From positions 65,548,716 through 65,612,715 of the forward strand of contig NC_081831.1 of assembly GCF_030867095.1 (NCBI RefSeq): DNA of 64,000 nt. Reading direction: 5' to 3'. Position numbers and translations under genes: made by a program. This stretch comes from Alligator mississippiensis. Its lineage: Eukaryota > Chordata > Crocodylia > Alligatoridae. Positions 13,524 through 25,119 of this stretch are shown here, one piece after another. How positions within the stretch are numbered: position 1 is the stretch's first letter; each line of letters opens with the position of its first letter. A model generated the notes under the pieces. It searched no databases, was not told the origin of the DNA, and was given only the letters and a program-made list of their open reading frames with translations.

Positions 13524-13566
<43 letters not shown>
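13497..13566. repeat. G-run followed by (CA)n microsatellite
   Basis: A 23-base G homopolymer (13497-13519) is followed after 'agaac' by about 20 CA dinucleotides (13525-13566). It lies in ABCB7 intron 3. On the transcript strand it reads (TG)n then a C-run. Confidence 0.95.
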
Positions 13567-13568
<2 letters not shown>

Positions 13569-14404
13569 GGGTGGCAAAAGTCAAGTACTCAGATGTTAGG
13601 AAATTCCAGAATAAAAGACTGTTTACAAACCTTAATTTATCCTACTTGTGCTTCATGATACACCTATTAGTGATGTGATCACATTTTTTTCCCCTACAGA
13701 ACCCCCACCCCTGAAAACCTGGCATGTGATGATCACATAGCTAAAGATTACATATCAACATGCAAAATGCACAAGAGAATTAGATTTGCATGTACAACTT
13801 AATTCTATGCAGTCCTACCTTATGAGAGCTTGACTTTGCAATTTTAATAATATTCTTTCAACACGAAGGATTTTTTTTGTTCATAACTGCTAGCACACCA
13901 CTGTATGCATTAACATCTTAAAAAATTAAATCAAAGTTATAGTCAATTTATAAACTAGCAAGTTTATTTTTATTCCTGTACTGAATGTAGGTGGAGTGAC
14001 TGTTCCACTAACTCATATCCACAAGCAAATTTCTGCCACCTCAAATGTCAAGTCTTAGAAATGCCACTGACCGACAGGAATAAAACAACCTATTAATTTA
14101 TAATGGAACATATTTATCATGAAAGACTCTAAAATACCAGAGAGGTAGATTTCAAGTCAACATGTGACCCTTCTTTTTTTTTTTAAAATAAAAAACTTAA
14201 CTAGTAAAAAAATGTATTGAGCAGTCCTAGTAGTTTAACAGCCAGTAAGCCAAAATTCACAATTAACATTATTAATTAGACTAGACTGAAGTCTAATCTG
14301 TGAAGACAATTTGTGGTTTTTTCAGTTGCTTAAGTCTTTAAAAAATTGAATGTGTTTTTATTTATTCAGATACTCTGAATAACACTGTCTAATCAAGCTT
14401 TTAC

Positions 14405-14491
14405 CCCTTCCTTTGGATTTGTGTGGAGTCCTCCACCTGCATGACCATGCCAACATGTTCTCTTTTCTGTATGTGGCCACTTTGGGAGATG
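14405..14491 (-). CDS. ABCB7: ABCB7 exon 3 (codons 82-110)
   Basis: The minus strand gives 29 codons containing [20 protein letters not shown] followed by NPKEG. This matches the vertebrate ABCB7 segment between the targeting peptide and the transmembrane region (human has [20 protein letters not shown]). The acceptor is a long T/C tract ending 'ttcacacag' and the donor is GGG|gtaaaa. Both are phase 0 and join exactly to exons 2 and 4. The first residues (HLPK) differ from the human ALQV, suggesting relaxed constraint there. It is intact. This exon is too short to appear as an obvious open frame. Confidence 0.95.
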
Positions 14492-15649
14492 CTGTGTGAA
14501 AAAGAAAAAAAATTATACAGTGACTTCAAGAATCATATCTTAAAAAAAGGTGTGCAAAAGTTAATCTCTAACTTCAATGCAACAATCATGGCAAAAGGAC
14601 AGCAGCAAAGTGTTATCATAAAAGGAATGGAGATTACATTCCAAGAATAGCAACTTGCTCTTAAAAGTCAGTACGAGAAGGCATCATATCTTGTAGCATA
14701 AATGTTAATGGTATCTTACAGCAAAGATAGGTGAAGGGTTATAGGAAAGAACTCTAAATTCTTTGAATGTAGTTCAACTCTGAAAAAAAATGTAAGTATC
14801 ACCTTATTAGTTAGATCTATTTTCTATGCATACAGATTCAATTAGGCACATGTGAGCACCTGGACGACGTACTCACTTTAGCTTATATCTGACTTACATT
14901 GATTTTACTCAAGACAGTTGCTTACTGAAAAACTAAATCAATAAAAGCCAGATTTAAACCAAATTACATGGGTGCTCACAGGGTGTGCACCAGTTTAACT
15001 AAACAGATTCTCTAAAATGACAAATTAAATTACTACAACTTTCGTCTTTAGACAAGGTTTAAGAGCAAGTGAGATGTGTTCTATTCCTTCTTGTGAAAAG
15101 CAACAATTATGCTCAATTTGCTATACCTTTATAAGGTTTACAGGTAACAGCAGGAACAGGTGTAACCAGAGAACATGACCAAAAAAAGGACACTGACAGG
15201 TGTAACTAAGAGGTTATGCTGGCTCACAGAGCTTTTATATGCAAGAGAAAAAAAAATCTAGCTAGTCTTTCAGCTCACAGCAAAAGAGACAGTTAGAATT
15301 CACCTTTATGTACAAGCCGAACAATGTCCACCATGTCATTTAAAGATATTTTTATAGAAGCCTAATATCAAGAAAATTACAAACAGGTTATAGTTCTCAG
15401 TGGTCACAGTTTAATTACATGTTAAATTTAACATGGAAGCTGCCAAGCTTCTAAATCATCTAGAAGCATTTTTTATTATTATTTTTCAGCTACAGTTATT
15501 TTCCCTTGCTGGGTGAGAAGAAAATGCCATTCTTCCGAACTCCCTTTTCAAAATGCAACAGGACTTTCAGTGAGGTACTTAACATCACTGTGTTGCACTG
15601 GAATGCTGTGAGCCATTTAGCAACTATAATAAGGGCACTTTTTCAGAGC

Positions 15650-15800
15650 TCTATAAATGCTTTCAAGTCAAAACATTAATCTATAACATCCTTCTGAGAC
15701 AGGTAAGTTTTTTTATTAAATTATTATCCCCACACTGCAGATGGAGAAACTGAGCTAAGCAGTGACTTCACCTGTAAGTGTCAGGGAAGGAAGTCAACAG
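15650..15800 (+). mobile_element. MIR-like SINE fragment
   Basis: The text 'attattatccccacactgca', 'gatggagaaactgag' and 'gtgacttcacctgtaagtg' follows the conserved MIR core and 3' part in order. It is diverged, as expected for an ancient amniote SINE. Confidence 0.65.
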
Positions 15801-17258
15801 CAGAGGCAGGACAGAGGAAATGACAGGGAAAGTTGCCTATGCAAACTTAATTCTGTGTCCAATCTCTGCAAAAATGAGCCAGGGATCCTGTGGAAAATAG
15901 TTCAATAATGTTGTCAGAAGCTGTAACCATAATCTCTTCATCAACAGCACAGGTTCAATCTTGACATTTAAGCATGGCAGCACAAATTTCTGGATCTCAA
16001 ACTACAGGAATAATTAGATTACAAGCAGCATAAGCAATCCATTACTCCAGGAGGCAGAGTGTTGCCCCCAGCTCCACACCAAAGGCTGGGGAAATCCTGT
16101 CCCAGGAGGCACTTGCAGAATACCTGGGCCAGATGCAAGGATGGACTCCAGAGAAGGTCAACCAGGCCTGGCCTGTTGCTCTTCTCAGGTATTTCCAGGA
16201 CAGTATATGTTGCTGCTGTGGTGGCACAAAAGTTGGACTTTTGGGGGCTTTCTACTAAAAATCTTCCTTATTAATGCAAATAAAAGAAGGGGAAGATAAT
16301 TTATAATTCATTTATTTTTTATTATTTATCTGACTTGACTAGTTCAGGGCTTACTCCACATTCAGGTCTGCTGCAAACAATGGAAGCAATAAGAGTTCTC
16401 AAAAAATGTAGCAAAAAAAAAAAAAAAAAAAAATCAGTAATAATGAAAGTGTTAGACCATCTAAAACTGAGAACCATGATCAGGCTCTATAAGGGGATCT
16501 CATATATAACTATTTTAAAATGTAGCATGATTTAATATTAGAATTCAGGAGTCCTGAACTCAAAATCTCATTTCTTTCATGTACTATATGCACTTTAATA
16601 CTAAAGTTACCAAAGCACTTAAGTGTGCCTAAGTCTCACAGAAAAAAACAAGTTTGTTAAACCACTTAACAGCATTTTGAAAACGCACAAGAGCAAAAGT
16701 GAGTAAGTTAGTGTGGGTGTATGTGTGCAATAAATGCACATCCTTCCTTCCTTTCCATCCTAAAATGCTATGCATTTCTGCATCATTATTAGTATAGGAA
16801 GCTTCATAAAAATTCTCTTATGTTTACAATAAGAATAAAAAAAAGCCTCATGTGGCAGACTGGCACCCATGTGAGTGAGCAGTAAATATGCAAAGTTTCT
16901 TGATGTTTCACAAACTGAGCCTATTTTTGGAGTAATAAAGGTTTATGCACAACACGCAGCATTCCATACATTGTCAGATATAAAACACCAAGATGAATCG
17001 GAGTGTCAACAAGCTACAATTACATTTCTAAAAGCTTTTCCGAAAAACTCTGCATGATGCCACTGACTTTTAGAGATTCAAAAAGATTTCTCAAGGGGGG
17101 GAAAAAATATCAGGATTTCAGCAGAGGTTCTCTCCATTTCCAGAGGCAGAAACATAACTTCCCATTTATCTCGCAACACTCAGAAATGATAAAAAGGGAA
17201 ATTATGCAATGGATGTAAAATATGTAACATAAATTGGAAGACGCTCCAAGGGCTTGTT

Positions 17259-17276
17259 CCCCCCCCCCCCCCCCCC
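17259..17276. repeat. 18-base C homopolymer (G18 on transcript strand)
   Basis: On the ABCB7 transcript strand this is an uninterrupted G18 starting about 43 nt downstream of the exon 2 donor at 17318. Intronic G-runs near donors are known splicing enhancers and can form quadruplexes; a role here is inference. Confidence 0.95.
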
Positions 17277-17318
17277 ACATGCCCAAGCAGAGTGGGAGGA
17301 AAGACTGCTTAACCCTAC

Positions 17319-17396
17319 CTTTGAAGCATCTAATAACTGCCTTGAATAGCCTCTCCCCAAACTCTGCCATGGAGCTTGTCTGAATGCCTGTGGAAT
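17319..17396 (-). CDS. ABCB7: ABCB7 exon 2 (codons 56-81)
   Basis: The minus strand gives 26 codons, IPQAFRQAPWQSLGRGYSRQ then LLDASK. It aligns without gaps to the human exon 2 product beginning IPESLKSITWQRLGKG and ending LDAAK. The acceptor is a strong pyrimidine tract ending 'tttcctccag'; the donor is AAG|gtaggg. Both boundaries are phase 0. The segment lies in the N-terminal matrix-facing region after the mitochondrial presequence. It is moderately diverged, as this part of ABCB7 usually is. No defect is seen. Confidence 0.95.
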
Positions 17397-18168
17397 CTGG
17401 AGGAAAGAAAAGAACAAATGAAAAAAAGAGCGAAGGTAGAGTAATGAAGAGTCCACACTTCATACCCAGAGAATACCAAGTTCATGAAACCATGCACAAC
17501 ATGGAAACAAAACAAAGACCTTCTCTGACAACTGGCCAAAGAAAATTAGATGAAAACAACTGGTGGGGAGCAGGTGTAAAATAAATTGCATCCAACCATT
17601 ACAACTGCTAGATGACAATAAACCTGTTCCCTCCCTCTGCCCAGGCTCCCACTAGGCTTCCTTTCCTTTGTATCAGGAAAACCTTCCAAGTCTTTCTTCC
17701 CTCTTCTCATTTCATTTTCTCTCAGTTGGCTTTTGTATGCTTTTCAAATATTCCTCTTTTGTCTGTTTTTTCATTATGTTGTATTCTTTTGAGACTTATC
17801 ATGTTCCCTATTTTCATTCCTTCTTTCTTCAGTCAGTACCAGGCTTGACCCAAAACACAAAAGTCATAACTACAACTCAGGTCTAGAAAGCATTATCACT
17901 GCCATCTAAGCAGGCCTACTTGCAGGTCCTTCCAGATGGGATATACAAGACCCCCATATTCATATATTCTAGTTGGTGGGACTTGGTGCAGAAGTTACCT
18001 ACTAATAGATGCTATTGCAGAAATGAAGCATTTTATTTTCAGTTCTTTAGGGCACAGACCTACCTTTCCTAGTGGTGTTGTCATCACACAAACAGCAATT
18101 TACACTTTCACTATACTCTTTCTTTGGTTTGAGAGGATGGGCAAGCAGTGTCTTCCCAGGCAATCGGA

Positions 18169-18201
18169 TTTTTTTTTTTTTTTTTGGGGGGGGGGGGGGG
18201 G
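18169..18201. repeat. T-run joined to G-run
   Basis: About 17 T are followed directly by about 16 G, in ABCB7 intron 1. This is low complexity, and its exact length may be affected by sequencing. Confidence 0.9.
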
Positions 18202-18783
18202 CGCACCCATTCAGCCATTCCTCCATACTTGTTCAGCCAGGAGACAGCTCCCAGTGGTTAAGCCTAAAATCAGTCCTTCAGATACTCCTAAACCACCCAG
18301 CTAGTATTCCATAAGCCAGTCTTTTTACAGCTCTGTTGTGAGACTGGCTGCACAGCATGCACTATATAAATCAATACAGTAGAGCAAAATAGCAATAGAA
18401 CAGCTCGTCAGCCCAAGGCAAAGGACAAACGTCAAGAAAATGAACTCAGTCAAGACAAACATTTTTAACCTTAACAAACAGCAGCCTTGCCTTGTGTATA
18501 TTTTCTATACTTTGCCTTAAACCTTCTGTTTGCCCTTGTCCGAAGTCATACATGGTATGTTACAAATGGCTGACTAAATACAGCGAAGCAAAACTAATTT
18601 GCTCACCATATAATACTTCTAGTTTCAACATCCTGAATACAGAATGGGATGGACTGTTTCTGTAATAAAACAGTTTAATGATTCCTTTATTTTTAACCAA
18701 CATAAAACATTTAGTATATGTAAGTCATAACAACAACACATGGAAAATACTTTTGGTCTCAAGGAATTTTTGCAAACATCCTC

Positions 18784-20258
18784 CAGCGATTCTCAACTAG
18801 GGTGCCACAGCACCCTGGGGTGCAGTGAGAACCTTTCAGGGTGTCACACAATACTAGCACAGGTAGGTAGGCAAATACATACACATGGTTCACAAGATGA
18901 ACCCAGGCATTTCAAAGAGGAATTTACAGTGTCAAAAATATTCTTATCTGGTGTAGTCTTCCTGAATTCTGTCATAGAAGAATTGCTCTATTATTTTTTG
19001 TTACTCAAAAAAGAGCAAATAATTGCTCTTTTTTTGCAAATAAAAATGCTCTATTTTGAGCAAATAATTGCTCTATTATCTTTGTTAGTCAAAAAAGAGA
19101 GAAGGCTCAGAGCTAGCAGCATCTGAGGGGTGCTGCACCATGCACATGTGTGCATGTACACATGCATGTGGTAGTCCATGCCAGGCAGTGTGGAGAGCAG
19201 CTCCTGCAGCTCCCCACAGGTAAGTCTAGAGTGGGTGGGGGATAGATTGAAGTCCCCATGGTGAACGGGGGAGTGGGGCTGGGGATGCTGCCCAGCTGAG
19301 ACAGTGCGTGGGGCCTGGGTGAGAATACATGGCCATGGGGCCCGGCTGGGGAGTGGGAGGGAGTTGGGGGTGGCTTGTCCCTGTCACCAATCCCGCTGCT
19401 GCCAGGCAGTCAAGGGATGCCTTGCTATGGCTGCATAGCTGGTGTGGGGCTCCCAGCAGTGACACCAAGCCTCCCCTGCCCACTCTATCCTTCTGTGCCA
19501 GGTCCCGCCTGCTGGGCCTCAGAGACCCCCAAAGGAAGGGCAGCAGGGTGGAGAGTCTGGAGCCCACAGCAGACAACCTGCATCCTCCCCTGCTCATGAG
19601 CTCTGCTCCAGCTGTGCCACTTGCAAAGGGGAAACAGGGGGGATGGGCTCTGCACTCCACTCTGGCTGCAGCTGCTGACAACACCTCACTTGGGCACTGC
19701 TGGGGCAGGCAGGGGGCTGTGGACCCAGGGCCGGGGGTGGGCAGTGAGCTGCAGGTCACAAGTAAGGGGCACCAGCAGGTCTGAGAGGTCTGAGCGGGGT
19801 GGAGAGCTTTGGGTTGGGAGCGATGGGCAGCGGCAGGGATGGGGGGCTATGGGGTGGAAGTGAGGGGCACCAGCAGGGTCAGAGGCAGGGCACTGGCATA
19901 TCAAGGCTGCTCAGTATCACAAAGCAGTGAGGGGAACAGCCGCAGCTGCACCAGTGTCCTGGTGAATGAAAGGAGCAGGGAGAGCTCTGATTTTCTTTGA
20001 TTAAAAAACCCCAAAACTGAACACCAAAATATATAGGCATCTAGAATGTATTTTATTATAATAATTGAGGCACTGGGAAGCTTCCAAATTTCTTTATAAT
20101 TGTAAATATAGGAATAAAATATTGTGTTCAACTGATACTTATATGTAAAGTGGCATTTTATTTTAATTGTGGAAAAATGCAGATTTTAGAGGTTTTAATC
20201 AAAAATTAAAAAAAAAAGTGAATTTGCAATTTTTAAACAGAGAAAAACAGGATCCCTG
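18784..20258 (+). mobile_element. Family D element, apparently full length
   Basis: The left end is 'cagcgattctcaactaggg' and the right end, read on the minus strand, is 'cagggatcctgttttt'. These are partly matching inverted termini of the CAG...CTG type usual for hAT elements. The right 300 bases match copies ending at 10858 and 38547. The interior has GC-rich and minisatellite-like stretches ('gagggg caccagcagg' words). No 8-bp duplication is obvious. No transposase is encoded. Confidence 0.6.
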
Positions 20259-20581
20259 GTCATGAGCCAGGCAAGACAATTTCCATGTACGAGATAAGAC
20301 TACGGGTATAATTTTCAAGGACATCTCAATTCTAACAGTTGCTATTGGATTGTAGGGGGGGGAAAATTATCACAAAAGCCTACGACCACATTTAGCATAT
20401 GACTGAAGGGCTTCAAATCAAATTTTCAGGATGGATATCCCTGGAACACCCACCACCTTTGGAAGCCTCCTCTGAAGATGGAGGACTACCTAGACAATGC
20501 AGTCAATGCTCCAACAGAGATTTGCTTTGTTTTGTTTAAATAGAAAAAAGAAACTAGTGATTTTTTTTTTTTAACCTATAC

Positions 20582-21211
20582 AAGTTACCATATTTCCAGT
20601 TTCAAAAAAGAGGACACCTGTAGGGGGTGAAGGCAGGGAGAGCAGAGGGGTTATGATTGGAGAGGGGGGGCAGTGATATGCCTGTGCCCTGCCCCACACT
20701 TCCAAGCCACAACCCCCCAACCCTGATACTACTTCTCACTCTTGACTCACTATGCTGGTGCCCCTCACTCCCAACCTGCAGCCCCCCTGTCCCTGCTGAT
20801 ACCCCTCACTCCTGACCCACAGCCCCCTGCTCCCCATAGTCCTGCCAGTGCCCCTCACTCCTGAATCACAGCCCCCTGCCCCCTATGCAGCTCCCTGTTG
20901 CCCCCAAAGAACCTCCCCACCCCCTTCCCCTGCTCTGCTGCACCCCAGCGCTGGCGGACACCCCCCCCCCCCCATCTGCAGCTGCCCAGGGCCCGTGCAC
21001 ACAGCATGTGACGCCCCAGCCTCCAATCATCTTCCCCTACTGCTCCCAGCCCCAAGCATTTCCTTGCTGGGTCAAGCCAAGAAGTGCCAGAAAAAAGGGG
21101 GCAGAGCAAAATCCTGCACATTTGCTAATATTTAAAAAAAAATGCCAGGATGGAGATGGGAGGACCCAAAAAGAGGACATATCCAGGAAAACCCAAATGT
21201 ATGGTAACCCT
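20582..21211. mobile_element. hAT nonautonomous element with perfect 8-bp TSD
   Basis: Identical flanks acctatac occur at 20574-20581 and 21212-21219. The termini are 'aagttaccatattt' on the left and, inverted, 'agggttaccatacattt' on the right. Near both ends sits 'aaaaagaggaca', giving longer subterminal similarity. The interior is C-rich with repeated 'ccccctgcccc' and 'gcccctcactcctgac' words. No protein is encoded. Confidence 0.85.
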
Positions 21212-22296
21212 ACCTATACCTTTAGGGCCCGTGGCACACATTGGGAAATGGGATCTGATCCCTCCTATCATACTTCCTGCCATGCACCAAGCTGGGTCCC
21301 TGCAGCCCTGTCAGTTCCAGCCCTGGGACCACATCAGAATCTTAAACTGGTTCAGTTACCCTGCTATGTGTTTTAAGGCATGGTGGAAACCAGCCACAAA
21401 AGTGTTACACGTCTTTTATGGAATATTTTCGTGGCTGCTTTCTCATTTTGTCCTGCCATTAATTCCTTGGATGTATGGCAGAGCTACTATTTATGGGGTG
21501 ATTATGAAGTTAATCATGCCTTCATTCTAACATCTGCCATAAGCCTGATTGTCAACAGAAGTATATTCAAAATCCACATTCAGACAAAAAGCCTGTGCAG
21601 GGTGAAAATGCTAGCAGTCTGTTGTCAACAATTTTGTTTAATTGTGGCTGTAGCTACAACAGTTCTGATCCTGCTGGGAAGAAGGCCTTTTGAAGGTCCC
21701 ACTGACATCCTAAAACTGTCATGTTGAGATTCTCAGTTATAACTCTGCAATGCCCTGACATGATTAAAGTGGCTTAATCTTGTCCATGAAGATGGGCCTT
21801 CTCATTGTAGGTTTTTTTACTGTAAAAGTATGTTACAGCCACAGCTGCAGTAGAAAGTGAGGATCTATGATTCAAATACTGGCAGATAAATCTGTTACAA
21901 TTTAAAATAAATAAATAAAAAGACTTTACAGATATAACAACCCTATACTCTGGAAGCCCACAAATTCAAATACTTTCTATACCTACTGAAGGCTCATACC
22001 ACTCTGCTAACAACAGCAAAGAAAATCAAGCTCCTCCCATTCCCCTCCACTTCCTCCCAAATTTAGTAAGAAAAATGTATGGGAGCAATGGAGTGAAGTC
22101 CTAAGGCAAAGATGCTTAATATGTTGAAAATATTATCAAAAATTGATTTTAGATGAATGCATGAGTGAGTGAATGAATATGGTATCAAGCATACCCAGGT
22201 CTACTGAGAAAGCAGCTTTAAGAAGAATTCAAATCATCTACAAGAAGATAAGGTGCAAGCATATCTCCCCTCCCAAGTGTCTCCCCTGTCTCCGGA

Positions 22297-22770
22297 TGTT
22301 GTAAATCTAAGTAACTCCTTCCCATCCATCTTCCCATCTGCATATCTAAGCCTTACCATCCATTTGCAGGTCTAAGCCATGAGGTATACGACTAGAGCCA
22401 GCTCAACTGCAACAAGGTGACTAGCTAAGTGCACTGCAGCAAAGTCTGCATGTATGGATGAGGGCCTGCAAAGTCTACCTAAACTAAGTATAAAAGGACA
22501 GTGAAGACCACGCCTTGACAACCTCGTATGCCATCCACATCAACTCGGGGAAAAAACTACCGGCATCCCTCCCATAAGATCATTGTGTCCAGAGGTGCTG
22601 CGACTGGCCATCATGACTGAACCTGAGCACCAGTGGATTGCCCTGTGTGTATGTGTGTGAGAGAGTACGAATGGTTTTAGATAAAGCATTGCTTTTCCCC
22701 ACTTGATCTGTGTGTGTCACTCAAAAAAGATCTTGGTTGCTGAACCCGTGCGTTGGTCTTTCGTCCAACA
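22297..22770 (+). mobile_element. Solo LTR candidate (endogenous retrovirus-like)
   Basis: The segment begins TGTTG and ends CAACA, the short inverted ends of retroviral LTRs. It has a TATA box 'tataaaagg' at 22489-22497 followed by a GT/GA-rich R/U5-like stretch and an 'agataaagc' poly(A)-like signal near 22679. No internal retroviral genes or second LTR are visible. Direct flanks do not give a clear 4-6 bp duplication, so boundaries may be a few bases off. Confidence 0.5.
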
Positions 22771-22794
22771 AACAGAGGAGACTCTACTGGCTCC

Positions 22795-23877
22795 CAAGAG
22801 TTTCATAGTTGGTAGGGTCGGAAGGGACCTGAGCAGGTCATCAAGTCCGACCCCCTGCCATGGCAGGAAAAAGTACTGGGGTCGAATGACCCAAGCGAGG
22901 TGTTCTTCTAACCTCCTCTTAAAGACCCCCAGGGTAGGAGCCAGCACCACTTCTCTTGGAAGTTGGTTCCAGATCCTAGCCACCCTGACTGTGAAGTAGC
23001 GCCTCCTGATGTCTAGTCTGAATCTACCCTCTGCCAGCTTGTGTCTGTTATTTCTAGTCACTCCTGGTAGAGCTCGGGGGAACAGGGACTCCCCCAATAC
23101 CTGCTGGTCCCCCCTGACTAGTTTGTAACAGGCCACTAGATCCCCCCTCAGCCTTCTCTTGTGGAGGCTGAACAGGTTCAGGTCCCTTAGTCTCTCCTTG
23201 TAGGGCCTGCCCTGCTGTCCCCTGATCATGCAGGTGGCCCTCCTCTGGACTATCTCAATGCTGTCCACATCCCTCCTGAAGTGCAGTGCCCAGAACTGGA
23301 TACAGTACTCCAACCGGGGCCTCACCAGTGCTGCATAGAGGGGGAGGATCACCTCCTTGGACCTGCTCAAGATGCATCTGTGGATGCATGACAAGGTGTG
23401 GTTGGCCTTCCTGACCGCGTCCCCACAATGTCGGGTATGCTGCTGGTTCTTCCTCCCCAGGTGCAGCACCTTGCACTTGTCATTGTTGAAACCTATCCTG
23501 TTCTCAACTGCCCACCCCCGTAACCTGTCTAGGTCCAATTGCAGCCTATTCCTCCCTTCTAGCGTGCCCACATCCTCCCTCATCTTAGTGTCGTCAGCAA
23601 ATTTGAACAGGGTGCTTTTTATCCCCTTGTCCAAGTCACTGATGAAGATGTTGAACAGTGTGGGCCCGAGGACCGAGCCCTGGGGTACCCCACTGCCCAC
23701 ATCCCTCCAGGTCGAAAATGACCCATCCACCACCACACTCTGAGTGTGGCCCTCCAGCCAGTTAGCGACCCATTTGACTGTGTAGGTGTTGATGCCACAG
23801 TCCCCTAGTTCTTTAACGAGACTGGGGTGAGAGACAGTGTCGAAGGCCTTCCTGAAGTCCAGAAAGAATACGTTTCT
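22795..23877 (-). mobile_element. CR1 LINE, 5'-truncated, open reverse transcriptase C-terminal part
   Basis: One uninterrupted frame on the minus strand from about 23877 to 22900 encodes the C-terminal reverse transcriptase region. Readable motifs are LDFRKAFDTVSH (motif A), GVPQGSVLGPTLFNIFISDL (motif B), FADDTK (catalytic motif C), and the CR1 tail region with VLHLGRKNQQH, SKEVILPLYAALVRPRLEYC and QRRATCMIRGQQGRPY. The 3' untranslated part ends near 'gggtcggaagggacctgagc', read on the plus strand at 22815. The lack of stops suggests a comparatively young copy, but the endonuclease and most of the RT are missing, so it is not autonomous. Confidence 0.92.
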
Positions 23878-25119
23878 TCAGAGTCTAATCATAACTTATT
23901 CCACCAGTGGTTTCTTCTGAAGCAGGCTGCTTCTTAACTGGGAAAGTGGCTGTTTTCGCAGAGGATCAGAATCTGGTCCTCTAGGAAACATGGGTGAAAC
24001 TCACCTCTTCCACACTTTGGAGTCTCACCTAGGCCATCTCAGTACCTCCAGACACCAGGCCCTCGTAGTATAAATTCCTTGTAGGATCAACTTCAGTGAC
24101 AGCAAAACTATTCTCGTGCAATACTTGTACAAATACAACAAAGGATTAAAGACCTGGAGCAGGTTGCAGCATTTGCCTGAAACATCTCACCCTGTTAGAC
24201 ATTGATCCCCAAAGGAAATGCTGAGTAGCTTCTGCTGACTCACTGAGGCAAGAGGGTTGCTGTCTTCCTCCATGTAAGGAAGCTGAAGTTGAACAGCTAG
24301 AGACAGTGAGCAAATGAAGTCTGGGGCTGAGCAGTCCTAGGATAGGCACCTTAGGACTGGTACAACTTGAAGGGAGGCTGAGCTTCATTTATCATTAATT
24401 TCTTTGTTAAGAAAGTCCAATTCCAGCAGGGTGAAGAAGTTTTGCTGTACAAACACATGAACTGTTTTAGGTCCTAACACAAAAGTGCTAACATATGCAG
24501 AGCCTAAATCACCTGCTAGTAGCTCATCTTATATTTTACAGAGGTCTACAAGAGAATGCCTATAGGCCCCCGTGTTGTTAGAGCAACACTTAAACACTGT
24601 ATTAATTCCTTTCTGGTTCGTGTGTTGGTGCGAAGGGAAGAGTCACCACTCCACTTTTATGTATTTCTTCTAAAAACCAGATACACAAGTCTCAAGCCCA
24701 AAGTGCTTTCTTTTTTAGCAATGCCTTACAGCTCTCACATAGCAGTGCCCTAAAAGTCAAAATAAAAATATCAACATTTCTATGTCTTCAGTTCCACTGA
24801 AGTCAACACAATGACACCAGGGATAAGTTTGGACCAGTAAGTAAAGCAATTCAAGAAAAAAAAAAAAATACAAAGAAACCATATTTTCAGTGCTAACATC
24901 ATCAGGAGGCAGAAGGGGGGAGGGGAAGGAGGAGAAATAATTCAAACAACTGAAACAACAATGTCCATTTCCACATGTTCTCAGATGAGGGGTTTAGACT
25001 TCTGAAGCTACACTTAAAATGACCTGTGGCCAGCTATATTAGCACCTGCCAAGGAGACTAGGAAAAAAAGTGGTACTTCATTGGGCCAGCTGTTGTTTTT
25101 CTGCACTGGAGAAAACACC

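Larger units (their letters stand above)
6633..14404 (-). other. ABCB7: ABCB7 intron 3
   Basis: This is a 7.8 kb intron bounded by GGG|gtaaaa at 14404 and the acceptor at 6633. It holds a hAT element (7157-7842), an old CR1 3' end (about 7920-8312), a family D repeat (about 10160-10858), a hAT-like element (11036-11408), a perfect hairpin (11518-11561) and a G-run/CA microsatellite (13497-13566). Between them, 8313-10159 and 11562-13496 are AT-rich with nothing recognisable. Confidence 0.9.
14492..17318 (-). other. ABCB7: ABCB7 intron 2
   Basis: This is a 2.8 kb intron between donor AAG|gtaggg (17318) and the exon 3 acceptor. It contains a MIR-like fragment (about 15650-15800), a pure A run near 16411-16433 and the C/G homopolymer at 17259-17276 close to its 5' splice site. 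The rest is AT-rich and unremarkable. Confidence 0.9.

Noticed and set aside
19226..19784. Open frames of 151-177 codons on both strands
   Set aside because: Interior of a family D repeat; frames open on both strands with low-complexity composition.
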